36,489 bases of DNA. Source: Prevotellaceae bacterium (GTDB lineage: Bacteria > Bacteroidota > Bacteroidia > Bacteroidales > Bacteroidaceae). Position 1 is the stretch's first letter, and the number at the start of each line of letters is the position of its first letter. The notes under the pieces are model-generated. The model was not told where the DNA came from. It saw only the letters and a program-made list of their open reading frames with translations, and did no database searches. Shown here in pieces: positions 25,660-34,527 of this stretch. The position numbers were made by a program, and so were the translations under genes. Location: contig JAISIN010000024.1 of NCBI GenBank assembly GCA_031262085.1, positions 1 through 36,489 on the forward strand. Direction: 5' to 3'.

Positions 25660-26604
25660 ATGAGTAATCGAATAACATCTCTTTTCGGCATCAAATACCC
25701 TATCATACAAGGAGGTATGGTGTGGTGCAGCGGCTGGCGGCTGGCGTCGGCAGTAAGCAATGCAGGCGGTCTGGGCTTGCTGGGTGCAGGCTCTATGCAC
25801 CCCGAAACCTTGCGCGAGCATATCCGCAAGTGCCGGTTGGCTACCCGTAACCCTTTCGGCGTAAATATCCCCCTGATGTATCCGCAGATAGACGAGATCA
25901 TGCAGATAGTCGTCGAGGAGAAGGTGCGCATCGTCTTCACTTCAGCCGGTAATCCGGTAAAATGGACAGGATGGCTCAAGGAGCGCGGTTTGAAGGTAGT
26001 ACATGTAGTCAGCTCTTCGCGCTTTGCCCGCAAGGCGCAGGATGCAGGTGTAGATGCTGTCGTTGCCGAAGGTTTCGAGGCAGGTGGACACAACGGCAGA
26101 GAAGAGACGACCACCCTCTGTCTGATACCTGCCGTGCGTGCAGCCACCTCATTGCCGCTCATGGCAGCGGGAGGCATTGCCACCGGCGCAGCCATGCTGG
26201 CTGTCAGGGCGTTGGGAGCCGAAGGCGTACAAATAGGTACCCGCTTTGCCCTGACCGAAGAGAGCAGCGCCGATACCGCTTTCAAGAACTACTGCCTGAA
26301 CTTGCAGGAAGGAGATACAAAGTTGCTGCTGAGAAAGCTCTCCCCCGTGCGCCTGATAAAGAACTCTTTTCGCACGCAAGTCGAAGAAGCCGAAGCACGC
26401 GGCGCTTCCGAAGACGAGCTGCGCACGCTGCTTGCCAAAGGACGCGCCAAGCGTGGTATCTTCGAAGGCGAACTCGACGAAGGCGAGCTGGAGATTGGGC
26501 AGATAGCGGCGCTTTTCAACGGTCGACCCATACAAACGGTAGCCGAAGTGATGAACGAACTGGCAGCCGAATATCGGCAGGTATTGGCTACCATACAAGG
26601 ATAA
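25660..26604 (+). CDS. NMO/FabK-like flavoprotein
   Basis: An FMN-binding TIM-barrel enzyme of the nitronate monooxygenase / enoyl-ACP reductase II family. The 314-residue product has YPIIQGGMVWCSGWRLASAVSNAGGLGLLG, FGVNIPLM, FTSAGNP, GFEAGGHNGREE and the phosphate-binding LMAAGGIATGAAM with GAEGVQIGTRFA. FabK and NMO are hard to separate by eye; GGHNGREETTT is closer to FabK-type and related enzymes. If FabK-like, it could supply enoyl-ACP reduction in fatty-acid synthesis. It ends the forward operon and is followed by a hairpin. Confidence 0.85.
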   Translation: MSNRITSLFGIKYPIIQGGMVWCSGWRLASAVSNAGGLGLLGAGSMHPETLREHIRKCRLATRNPFGVNIPLMYPQIDEIMQIVVEEKVRIVFTSAGNPVKWTGWLKERGLKVVHVVSSSRFARKAQDAGVDAVVAEGFEAGGHNGREETTTLCLIPAVRAATSLPLMAAGGIATGAAMLAVRALGAEGVQIGTRFALTEESSADTAFKNYCLNLQEGDTKLLLRKLSPVRLIKNSFRTQVEEAEARGASEDELRTLLAKGRAKRGIFEGELDEGELEIGQIAALFNGRPIQTVAEVMNELAAEYRQVLATIQG

Positions 26605-26611
26605 ATGTGTG

Positions 26612-26652
26612 CAATGACGCCCTCTTGCAGGCTTGCTATGGGGCGTTCATTG
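26612..26652 (+). terminator. hairpin after the flavoprotein gene
   Basis: CAATGACGCCC (26612-26622) pairs with GGGCGTTCATTG (26641-26652), with one bulged T. It lies 8 bases after the stop codon. No long T-run follows directly, so it may be a weak or Rho-assisted terminator. Confidence 0.5.
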
Positions 26653-26752
26653 AGTTAAATGTTGATTTAGCAGATTTCTCGTTCACTTTTTTGCGTGTAT
26701 TTGCTACACCAATTGTTTTTTCCGCTTTCTTTGCGCGATAAAACTCACTATT

Positions 26753-28273
26753 ATGTTACGAAAAATCCGGGTAACGCTTGCCGTTATCTTCTTTGTTCTT
26801 ATTACGCTGCTGTTTCTCGATGCGACAGGCACGCTACACACCTGGTTGGGGTGGATGGCGAAAATTCAGTTTCTGCCTGCTTTGCTGGCACTGAACGTAG
26901 GCGTATTGGTGTTTCTTGTGTTGCTGACGTTGCTGCTGGGACGCGTCTACTGTTCCGTAATCTGCCCGCTGGGTGTGATGCAAGACGCGATAGCTTGGTT
27001 GGGTAAGCGCGGCAAGAAGCGTAACCGCTTCAAATACAACTACTCGAAAGAGAAAGTGTGGCTACGCTACATCGTTCTGATACTCTATGGCGCAGCCGTA
27101 GTGGCAGGGATAGGCTTTGTCATCGCTTTGCTCGCTCCTTACAGCGCTTACGGACGCATCGCTTCGCACCTGCTTGCGCCGCTGTATCGGGCGGGCAATA
27201 ACCTGCTGGCTGTGCTGGCAGCGCGTGCCGACAGCTATACGTTCTACGCCGTCGATGTCTGGATGCCGTCGTTGCTGACGCTGCTCGTTGCCGTGCTGAC
27301 GCTGGTTGTTTTAGGAATTCTGGCATGGCGCAACGGACGCACGTATTGTAATACCATTTGCCCGGTAGGTACTGTACTGGGGTTCCTCTCGCGCTATTCT
27401 CTGTTTAAAATCAGAATAGACGCCGGTAAGTGTACCGGTTGCCAGCTCTGTGCGCGCAGTTGCAAGTCTGCCTGTATTGACAGTAAGAATCACACGGTCG
27501 ATTACAGTCGTTGTGTCGGTTGTATGGATTGCATCGGTCAGTGTCGCGAAGACGCTTTGTCTTTTTCGTATGCTCTGCCGCATACCCCAAAGGTTGCTTC
27601 GGACTCCTCTACGACTACTCCCGTATCTAAACCCTCTTCGGTCGACACGTCGCGTCGCGCCTTCTTCACCGCAGGCGCCATGTTGGCTACTGCTACTCTG
27701 CTCCATGCGCAAGAAAAGAAGCGCGACGGTGGTTTGGCAGTTATCGAAGACAAGGTAGCCCCTCCGCGCACCACACCTATCTTGCCTGCCGGTTCGCACG
27801 ATTTTCGCCGGTTTGCCCAACATTGCACCGGTTGTCAGCTTTGCGTATCCACTTGCCCGTCGCATGTGCTACGTCCCTCGTCGGGTTTGATGACGCTGAT
27901 GCAACCCATGATGGCTTACGACCACGGTTACTGTCGCCCCGAATGTACCCGCTGCTCGGAAGTATGCCCTACCGACGCCATCAGCTTGGTAAGCATGGCA
28001 GAGAAATCGTCCATTCAGATAGGACATGCCGTATGGGTTCGAAAGAATTGCGTACCGCTGACCGACGGCAAACCGTGCGGTAACTGCGCCCGCCACTGTC
28101 CGGCATCGGCTATCTCCATGATACCTTCGGTCGAAGGCGATCCCAAGTCGCTGCCAATACCCGCTATCGATGTAGAACGTTGCATCGGATGCGGCGCTTG
28201 CGAATATCTCTGCCCCTCGAGACCGTTTACAGCCATTTATGTAGAAGGGCACGAGATGCATAAAACTATATAA
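26753..28273 (+). CDS. NapH/NapG-like membrane iron-sulfur fusion protein
   Basis: A 506-residue protein joining two modules. The first 220 residues contain membrane spans and the CSVICPLG and CNTICPVG motifs of NapH-like proteins, followed by two 4Fe-4S motifs (CTGCQLCARSC, CVGCMDCIGQC). Near residue 302 lies an internal twin-arginine-like signal (TSRRAFFTAGAMLATATLLHAQ, split here as SRRAFF plus a hydrophobic run). The C-terminal 170 residues form a NapG-like ferredoxin with further cysteine motifs (CTGCQLCVSTC, CTRCSEVC, CGNCARHC, CIGCGACEYLC). The protein probably moves electrons from quinol across the membrane to exported partners. The next gene encodes a Tat-exported 4Fe-4S reductase, a plausible partner. 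Confidence 0.85.
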   Translation: MLRKIRVTLAVIFFVLITLLFLDATGTLHTWLGWMAKIQFLPALLALNVGVLVFLVLLTLLLGRVYCSVICPLGVMQDAIAWLGKRGKKRNRFKYNYSKEKVWLRYIVLILYGAAVVAGIGFVIALLAPYSAYGRIASHLLAPLYRAGNNLLAVLAARADSYTFYAVDVWMPSLLTLLVAVLTLVVLGILAWRNGRTYCNTICPVGTVLGFLSRYSLFKIRIDAGKCTGCQLCARSCKSACIDSKNHTVDYSRCVGCMDCIGQCREDALSFSYALPHTPKVASDSSTTTPVSKPSSVDTSRRAFFTAGAMLATATLLHAQEKKRDGGLAVIEDKVAPPRTTPILPAGSHDFRRFAQHCTGCQLCVSTCPSHVLRPSSGLMTLMQPMMAYDHGYCRPECTRCSEVCPTDAISLVSMAEKSSIQIGHAVWVRKNCVPLTDGKPCGNCARHCPASAISMIPSVEGDPKSLPIPAIDVERCIGCGACEYLCPSRPFTAIYVEGHEMHKTI

Positions 28274-28294
28274 TGATGCATGAGACTATATAAT
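28255..28294 (+). repeat. 20-bp tandem duplication at the end of the NapH/NapG-like gene
   Basis: Two adjacent 20-base copies, 28255-28274 and 28275-28294, both GATGCAT-R-A-R-ACTATATAAT, differ at two positions. The first copy encodes the last residues MHKTI and the stop codon; the second lies outside the gene. Confidence 0.8.
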
Positions 28295-28352
28295 TAAGGT
28301 GGAATTGTGCTGTTGAGATGAGAGTAATATGACCATATGCTAATAGAACAAA

Positions 28353-29720
28353 ATGATGAAAGATAAAAAGAATCTGTCGCGGCGCGAGTTTCTGAAACTC
28401 GCAGGTATCAGCGCCGTAGCTGCTACCGCTGCCGGAACCATATATAGTTGTAAACCGGGCGCGGGTGGGGGAGCAACCTCCGCCGGACAACCCGTGCCCA
28501 CCGGCGAAATGACTTACCGAACTTCTGCTACCGGCGACCGTGTCTCGATCTTGGGATACGGCTGCATGCGCTGGCCGATGAAGGGTAACGAGGTCGATCA
28601 GGAGACCGTCAACCGCTTGGTAGACTATGCCATCGAACACGGCGTGAACTATTTCGATACGGCTCCCGTATATGTACAGGGATTGTCTGAAAAGGTAACA
28701 GGCATCGCTCTGAAACGACACCCGCGCGAGAAGTATTTTATTGCTACCAAGCTCTCTAACTTCGGACACGCTTCGCGCGAAAACTCTCTGAAGATGTATC
28801 ACCAGTCGTTCTCCGAACTGCAGGTCGACTATATCGACTACTACTTGCTGCACTCGTTGGGCGGGGGAGGTATGGACGCCTTCCGTACCCGCTTTGTCGA
28901 CAACGGCATGATGGACTTCCTGATGGAGGAGCGCAAGGCAGGACGCATACGCAACCTCGGATTCTCGTTTCACGGAAATGCCGACCAGTTCGATGAGTTT
29001 CTGAAACTGCACGACACCTACCATTGGGACTTTGTACAGGTGCAGCTCAACTACGTAGATTGGGATCATGCCGGTATGGGAAATACCAATGCTTCGCTCC
29101 TGTACGACGGCTTGGTGAAGTACAAAATTCCGGCAGTAGTGATGGAGCCGTTGCTGGGCGGTCGACTATCGAAGTTGCCTACTTATGTCATCAATCACCT
29201 CAAACAGCGTCGTCCCGACGACAGCGCCGCTTCGTGGGCGTTCCGCTTTGCCGGGTCGCTCGAAGGGGTCATGACCGTGCTTAGCGGCATGACTTATATG
29301 GAGCATCTGCAAGACAATGTGCGTACCTACTCGCCACTCGTTCCGCTGACTGCCGACGAACGCACCTTCCTCGAAGGAACGGCAGAGATTATCCGTACCT
29401 ATCCCACCATCCCTTGCAACGATTGCGACTACTGCATGCCTTGCCCTTACGGCATCAATATTCCGGCTATTCTGCTGCACTACAACAAATGCGTCAACGA
29501 AGGCAATATACCCAAAGATAGTGGCGACGCCAACTATCGCAGCGCCCGTCGTGCCTTCCTTGTGGGCTATAACCGCGATGTCGAAACGCTCAGGCAAGCC
29601 GACCATTGCATCGGCTGTAACGAATGTACGCCGCTCTGCCCGCAACGCATCCGCATTCCGCAAGAGCTGCAGCGCATCGACAAGTTCGTTGAGAAGCTGA
29701 AAAGAGAAGGACCGATGTAG
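28353..29720 (+). CDS. Tat-exported aldo/keto reductase with C-terminal 4Fe-4S domain
   Basis: The 455-residue protein starts with a twin-arginine signal (LSRREFLKLAGISAVAATAAG) ending in a possible lipobox (TIYSC), so it is probably folded in the cytoplasm, exported and lipid-anchored. An aldo/keto reductase barrel follows: GYGCMRWPM, FDTAPVYVQGLSE, KYFIATKLSN, DYYLLHSLGG. The C-terminus has CNDCDYCMPCPYGINIP and CIGCNECTPLCPQRIRIP, giving one or two iron-sulfur clusters. Such clusters suggest electrons arrive from a ferredoxin-type donor rather than NADPH; the neighbouring NapH/NapG-like protein fits that role. The substrate is unknown. ATG codons at 28353 and 28356 are both possible starts. 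Confidence 0.88.
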   Translation: MMKDKKNLSRREFLKLAGISAVAATAAGTIYSCKPGAGGGATSAGQPVPTGEMTYRTSATGDRVSILGYGCMRWPMKGNEVDQETVNRLVDYAIEHGVNYFDTAPVYVQGLSEKVTGIALKRHPREKYFIATKLSNFGHASRENSLKMYHQSFSELQVDYIDYYLLHSLGGGGMDAFRTRFVDNGMMDFLMEERKAGRIRNLGFSFHGNADQFDEFLKLHDTYHWDFVQVQLNYVDWDHAGMGNTNASLLYDGLVKYKIPAVVMEPLLGGRLSKLPTYVINHLKQRRPDDSAASWAFRFAGSLEGVMTVLSGMTYMEHLQDNVRTYSPLVPLTADERTFLEGTAEIIRTYPTIPCNDCDYCMPCPYGINIPAILLHYNKCVNEGNIPKDSGDANYRSARRAFLVGYNRDVETLRQADHCIGCNECTPLCPQRIRIPQELQRIDKFVEKLKREGPM

Positions 29721-29770
29721 GCTTTTCCAAGATAACTGTTGTTTGCTTCATAAAATGTTAGAGAAACTTG

Positions 29771-29778
29771 TATATTTG
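29771..29778 (+). promoter_or_regulatory. -7 box ahead of sppA
   Basis: TATATTTG matches TAnnTTTG exactly and lies 74 bases before the sppA start codon. A TTTG at 29742-29745 is 25 bases away, longer than the usual 19-21, so the -33 element is doubtful. Confidence 0.45.
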
Positions 29779-29852
29779 TGATTCTACTGTGATAAACGTT
29801 CTATTACTGCGACGAATAGGCTAAAACAATAACTTAATCATTAAGAATCACA

Positions 29853-31622
29853 ATGAAAGATTTTCTGAAATTTATGTTTGCTACCGTTGCCGGATTGGTA
29901 GTTACAGGTGTGCTATTCTTCGTAGTGAGCCTTGTAGTGATGGCTGGTATGCTCTCTACATCGGAACCGGAAACCGTAGTACAGAAGAACTCGGTGATGC
30001 TGCTCAATCTGGACGGAGAACTGGTGGAACGCAATCAGGAGAATCCGTTGCGAACCTTGTTCAGCGACCGCACCGCCTCCTTCGGATTAGACGATGTCCT
30101 CTCTTCCATTCGCAAAGCTGCCGAGAATGACAACATTCGCGGCATCTATCTACAGGCAGGAACCCTGTCGGCAGGATATGCCAGTCTGCAAGAGATACGC
30201 CATGCACTGCTCGACTTCAAACAGACGGGTAAGTTTATTGTTGCCTACAGCGACAACTACACACAATCGCTCTATTACCTCGCCAGCGTAGCCGACAAAG
30301 TGCTGCTCAACCCCAAAGGAGTGATTGCCTGGCAGGGATTGTCTTCGACACCTACTTTCTATGCCGACTTGCTCAAGAAAATAGGCGTCGAAGTGCAAAT
30401 ATTCAAGGTTGGTACCTACAAAGCCGCTGTCGAGCCTTATATAAATACCTCCATGAGCGATGCCAATCGCGAGCAGATACAGGCGTATGCCGGTTCGATA
30501 TGGAAGCAGATGGTCGATGGCGTAGCCGAATCGAGAGGACTGACTGCCGATGCCCTCCATGCGCAGGCCGATCGCATGATTATGATGTACCCGTCGGAAG
30601 AGAACGTAACCTGCGGATTAGTAGACACCTTAATATATAAGAACGACGTGCGCAACTATCTCAAACAGATGATGGGTGTGGATAAGGACGACCGCATCAA
30701 TATGCTCGACCTGACAGCCATGACGGGCATCAATCGCAACGTGCCTAAAGACAAAAGCGGGAATATCGTTGCCGTGTACTATCTGACAGGCGAGATCGAT
30801 TTGGCTGCCGATTATGTCAACCTCAGCGACGGCATCTTATCCGATCAAGTCATACGCGACCTGCGACGCCTCGCCGAAGATGACGATGTGAAATCGGTCG
30901 TGCTGCGTGTCAACTCACCCGGAGGAAGTGCGTTCGGCTCCGAACAAATATGGTACGCCGTGCAACAACTGAAAGAGAAGAAGCCCGTCATTGTTTCCAT
31001 GGGCGACTATGCTGCATCGGGTGGATATTATATCTCCTGCGTAGCCGACACCATCGTTGCCGAACCTACTACACTGACCGGATCGATCGGTATCTTCGGC
31101 ATGTTCCCCAGCTTTAAGGGATTGGCAGATAAGGTCGGCTTATCGTTCGACGTCGTGAAAACCAATAAATACGCTGATTTCGGCGAAACGACCCGTCCCA
31201 TGAATGAGGCCGAACAGGCTTTGATGCAACAAACCATCAACGAAGGATACCGCCTATTTGTGCAACGTTGTGCCGACGGACGGGGGATGACCCCCGAAGC
31301 CATCGAGAAGATTGCCGAAGGACGCGTATGGACAGGCGAAATGGCTGTGAAGAACGGATTGGTCGACTTGCTGGGCGGCATAGACACCGCACTCGACATT
31401 GCCGTCGAAAAAGCCGGCATAGATGCCTATACCGTATTGACCTATCCTGCCAAAAAAAGCTTCTGGGAGGTTCTCATGGATAGCAACCTGCCGAGCTACC
31501 TGCGCAGCAGTATGCTGACCGGTCGCGCTGCCGAACTCTATCAACCGCTGCTATGGCTCGAGAACTTTGATAAGATGGATAAAATTCAGGCACGTATTCC
31601 TTACGAGCCGAATCTACGCTAA
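29853..31622 (+). CDS. sppA: signal peptide peptidase SppA, 67-kDa type
   Basis: A membrane-anchored serine protease that removes leftover signal peptides. The 589-residue length marks the duplicated long form. The N-terminal anchor spans about residues 8-34 (MFATVAGLVVTGVLFFVVSLVV split). The catalytic Lys sits in the first half (LYYLASVADKVLLNPKG) and the nucleophile Ser in the second (VNSPGGSAFGSEQIW), with MGDYAASGGYYISC following. Its stop codon overlaps the lpxK start by one base (TAATG), indicating translational coupling. Confidence 0.95.
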   Translation: MKDFLKFMFATVAGLVVTGVLFFVVSLVVMAGMLSTSEPETVVQKNSVMLLNLDGELVERNQENPLRTLFSDRTASFGLDDVLSSIRKAAENDNIRGIYLQAGTLSAGYASLQEIRHALLDFKQTGKFIVAYSDNYTQSLYYLASVADKVLLNPKGVIAWQGLSSTPTFYADLLKKIGVEVQIFKVGTYKAAVEPYINTSMSDANREQIQAYAGSIWKQMVDGVAESRGLTADALHAQADRMIMMYPSEENVTCGLVDTLIYKNDVRNYLKQMMGVDKDDRINMLDLTAMTGINRNVPKDKSGNIVAVYYLTGEIDLAADYVNLSDGILSDQVIRDLRRLAEDDDVKSVVLRVNSPGGSAFGSEQIWYAVQQLKEKKPVIVSMGDYAASGGYYISCVADTIVAEPTTLTGSIGIFGMFPSFKGLADKVGLSFDVVKTNKYADFGETTRPMNEAEQALMQQTINEGYRLFVQRCADGRGMTPEAIEKIAEGRVWTGEMAVKNGLVDLLGGIDTALDIAVEKAGIDAYTVLTYPAKKSFWEVLMDSNLPSYLRSSMLTGRAAELYQPLLWLENFDKMDKIQARIPYEPNLR

Positions 31623-32713
31623 TGTCCCGACAAACGTTCTTGCTTAAATTACCTTTGGCTATTCTCTCCCTGATATATGGAACAGGGGTGTGGGTGCGCA
31701 ATAAGTGCTTCGACTTCGGCTTGCTGAAGTCGGAGCATTTCCCCGTTCCGGTGATCGGTACCGGCAATCTGTCGGTAGGAGGAACGGGCAAAACACCTCA
31801 TACGGAGTATCTTATTCGTCTGCTGCAACGCTCCGGACTGAATGTGGCTGTATTAAGTCGCGGCTACAAACGCAAGAGTAGGGGCTACCTGCTCGCTACC
31901 CCCGAAACCGATGTTGCGCAAATAGGCGACGAACCGTTCCAGATGAAGCAGAAGTTTCCGCAGATCAGGGTAGCAGTCGATGCCAACCGGCGGCGAGGCA
32001 TCCGGCAACTGATGGCACAGAACAATCCGCCGGTCGATGTCATTCTGCTCGACGATGCCTTCCAGCATCGCTACGTACATCCCGGACTAAACATCCTGCT
32101 CACCGACAGCACGCACCCTTTCTTTCATGACCGGCTGATGCCGCTCGGGCGATTGCGCGAACCCCCTTCGAGTGCCCGACGTGCCGACATCGTCATCTTC
32201 ACCAAATGCCCCGACATGGATGACGATTCAAATCTGCGTGCACCGTTTGCCCGACCATTCACATTCAGCCCCGGTCAGCAAGTTTACTTCTCTGCCATCC
32301 GATATGAAGAGTTGATTCCCCTTTTCGGCGGAGAACCGCGTAGGCTTCAAAGCATCACCCCCGATACATCGATCCTGCTCCTTACAGGTATTGCCCATCC
32401 GACGCCCTTGAAGAAAAAGTTAGAAGCGTATACGCCGCATGTCGATCTCTTTGCATATCCCGACCATTACGCATTTACCGGCAATGATTTGCGATATATC
32501 AGGCAGCAATTCAGGCATACATGGATTGTTACTACCGAGAAAGATGCCGCCCGATTGAAAAATCATCCGGCTCTCGATCATTCTTTGAGGCAATACTTGT
32601 ATGTACTTCCAATAAATATTGTATTTTTGCACCACCAACAGAAGTACTTCAACCAAATAATAATGAAATATGTTACAGACCATTCAAGAAACAGCGACTT
32701 ATTTGAAAAGTAA
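31622..32713 (+). CDS. lpxK: tetraacyldisaccharide 4'-kinase
   Basis: Phosphorylates the 4' position of the lipid A precursor at the inner membrane, showing that the organism makes lipid A. The 363-residue product has an N-terminal hydrophobic segment (LLKLPLAILSLIYGTGVWVRN), the Walker A GNLSVGGTGKTPHTEYL near residues 46-58, SRGYKRKSRGY, DDAFQHRYVHP and the C-terminal TTEKDAARL. It begins inside the sppA stop codon and its last 44 bases overlap punA. Confidence 0.95.
   Translation: MSRQTFLLKLPLAILSLIYGTGVWVRNKCFDFGLLKSEHFPVPVIGTGNLSVGGTGKTPHTEYLIRLLQRSGLNVAVLSRGYKRKSRGYLLATPETDVAQIGDEPFQMKQKFPQIRVAVDANRRRGIRQLMAQNNPPVDVILLDDAFQHRYVHPGLNILLTDSTHPFFHDRLMPLGRLREPPSSARRADIVIFTKCPDMDDDSNLRAPFARPFTFSPGQQVYFSAIRYEELIPLFGGEPRRLQSITPDTSILLLTGIAHPTPLKKKLEAYTPHVDLFAYPDHYAFTGNDLRYIRQQFRHTWIVTTEKDAARLKNHPALDHSLRQYLYVLPINIVFLHHQQKYFNQIIMKYVTDHSRNSDLFEK
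32597..32629 (+). promoter_or_regulatory. candidate internal promoter for punA within lpxK
   Basis: TATTTTTG at 32622-32629 matches the -7 consensus, with a TTG at 32597-32599 about 22 bases upstream as a weak -33. The punA start follows 40 bases later. Local base composition is notably AT-rich for the lpxK coding region. Confidence 0.5.
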
Positions 32714-33479
32714 AATGCACACGCATCCAGAAACCGCGATTATTCTGGGTACCGGTTTGGGTAGTCTTGTCGGCGAGATAACCGATAAGCATGAAATAAA
32801 GTATGAAGATATTCCTCATTTCCCGGTGTCGACCGTCGAAGGACACTCCGGAAAACTCATTTTAGGCAAATTAGGAGGAAAAGACAGTCTGGCCATGCAG
32901 GGTCGTTTCCACTATTACGAAGGATACTCCATGAAGGAGGTCACTTTTCCGGTACGGGTGATGCGCGAACTGGGCATCAAAACGCTCTTCGTATCGAATG
33001 CCAGCGGCACTACCAACCCCAACTATTCTATCGGCGACCTGATGATTATTACCGACCACATTAACTATTTCCCCGAACATCCGTTGCGCGGCAAAAACAT
33101 ACCCTACGGTCCGCGCTTCCCCGACATGAGCGAAGCCTACGACAAAGAACTGATTCGCAAAGCCGACGCCATCGCTGCCGAAATAGGCGTCAAGGTGCAA
33201 CATGGCGTCTATCTGGGCACGCAAGGACCTACCTTCGAGACACCTTCCGAGTATAAACTGTTTCGCCTCTTCGGAGCCGATGCGGTAGGCATGTCTACCG
33301 TACCCGAAGTGATTGTTGCCAACCATTGCGGCATACGCGTATTCGGCATATCGGTGATTACCGACATCGGTGTAGAAGGAAAGATCATAGAAATCAGCCA
33401 TGAAGATGTACAGCGAGCCGCCGATGCCGCACAGCCGCAAATGACTGCCATCATGCGCGAATTGATTCACCGCTCTTAA
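32670..33479 (+). CDS. punA: purine-nucleoside phosphorylase (trimeric type)
   Basis: Splits inosine and guanosine (and deoxy forms) with phosphate for purine salvage. The 269-residue product has ILGTGLGSL, the phosphate-site VEGHSGKLILG and GRFHYYEGY, NASGTTNPNYSIGDLM, QGPTFETPSEY with the catalytic Glu, and MSTVPEVIVANHCGIRVFGIS with the purine-site Asn/Thr region. This is the PNP-I trimeric family, not DeoD. It overlaps lpxK by 44 bases. The ATG at 32670 gives the family's usual N-terminus (MLQTIQETATYLK). Confidence 0.95.
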   Translation: MLQTIQETATYLKSKMHTHPETAIILGTGLGSLVGEITDKHEIKYEDIPHFPVSTVEGHSGKLILGKLGGKDSLAMQGRFHYYEGYSMKEVTFPVRVMRELGIKTLFVSNASGTTNPNYSIGDLMIITDHINYFPEHPLRGKNIPYGPRFPDMSEAYDKELIRKADAIAAEIGVKVQHGVYLGTQGPTFETPSEYKLFRLFGADAVGMSTVPEVIVANHCGIRVFGISVITDIGVEGKIIEISHEDVQRAADAAQPQMTAIMRELIHRS

Positions 33480-33495
33480 CCATCATTTTCGATCC

Positions 33496-34527
33496 ATGCG
33501 AACCGAAATAGCTACCCTCGGTGAGTTTGGCTTGATAAAGCATCTCACCGAAGGCATCGCACTGAACCATTCTTCCGGTATATATGGTATTGGTGATGAT
33601 GCCGCCGTTTTGCAGTATCCTGCCGGCAAACAAGTGCTCGTTACAACCGACTTGTTGATGGAGGGGGTACACTTCGACCTGACTTATGTCCCGCTGAAGC
33701 ATCTGGGATACAAGGCTGCCGTCGTCAACTTCTCCGATATTTACGCCATGAACGGAACGCCCCGCCAAATCACCGTTTCGCTTGCACTCTCCAAACGCTT
33801 CAGCGTAGAAGATATGGAGGAATTGTATGCAGGCATTCGCTTGGCATGTCGAGCCTACAACGTCGATATTGTGGGAGGAGATACCTCTTCCTCGCTGACC
33901 GGACTTGCCATCAGTATTACCTGCATCGGCGAAGCCGATAAAGCCGATGTGGTGTATCGCCACACCGCCCAACCCAACGACCTGATTTGCGTGAGCGGCG
34001 ACTTGGGAGCTGCTTACATGGGACTGCAACTGCTGGAACGGGAAAAAGCTGTGCTGAGAGGGAACGACAACGTGCAACCCGACTTTGCCGGCAAGGAGTA
34101 TCTGCTGGAACGACAACTCAAACCCGAAGCCCGACGCGACATCATCGACGCCCTGCGTGACGCCCATGTTCGCCCAACCTCCATGATAGACATTTCCGAC
34201 GGTCTCTCTTCGGAATTGCTGCATATCTGTACCCAAAGCAAAACCGGTTGCCGCGTCTACGAAGAGCACATCCCCATCGACTATCAGACTGCCGTCATGG
34301 CGGAAGAGTTTAATATGAACCTCTCGACCTGCGCACTGAACGGCGGCGAAGATTACGAGCTGTTGTTTACGGTCGCTCTGGCAGATAAGGAAAAAGTAGA
34401 AGCCCTGGACAACATCAAGCTGATAGGCTATATCACTCCACCCGACCAAGGTTGTATGCTCATCACTCGCGACGACCATCACGAGTTCACGCTCAAGGCG
34501 CAGGGGTGGAATGGAATGCAGCAGTGA
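33496..34527 (+). CDS. thiL: thiamine-monophosphate kinase
   Basis: Phosphorylates thiamine monophosphate to the active diphosphate. The 343-residue product belongs to the PurM/ThiL fold: GIGDDAAVLQYPAGKQVLVTTDLLMEGVHFDL (split), AAVVNFSDIYAMNGTPRQ, VGGDTSSSLTGLAISITC, MIDISDGLSSELLH and ALNGGEDYELLFTV. All magnesium- and phosphate-binding acidic motifs appear intact. It follows punA by 16 bases and ends the forward housekeeping run. No TPP riboswitch was recognised upstream. Confidence 0.95.
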   Translation: MRTEIATLGEFGLIKHLTEGIALNHSSGIYGIGDDAAVLQYPAGKQVLVTTDLLMEGVHFDLTYVPLKHLGYKAAVVNFSDIYAMNGTPRQITVSLALSKRFSVEDMEELYAGIRLACRAYNVDIVGGDTSSSLTGLAISITCIGEADKADVVYRHTAQPNDLICVSGDLGAAYMGLQLLEREKAVLRGNDNVQPDFAGKEYLLERQLKPEARRDIIDALRDAHVRPTSMIDISDGLSSELLHICTQSKTGCRVYEEHIPIDYQTAVMAEEFNMNLSTCALNGGEDYELLFTVALADKEKVEALDNIKLIGYITPPDQGCMLITRDDHHEFTLKAQGWNGMQQ

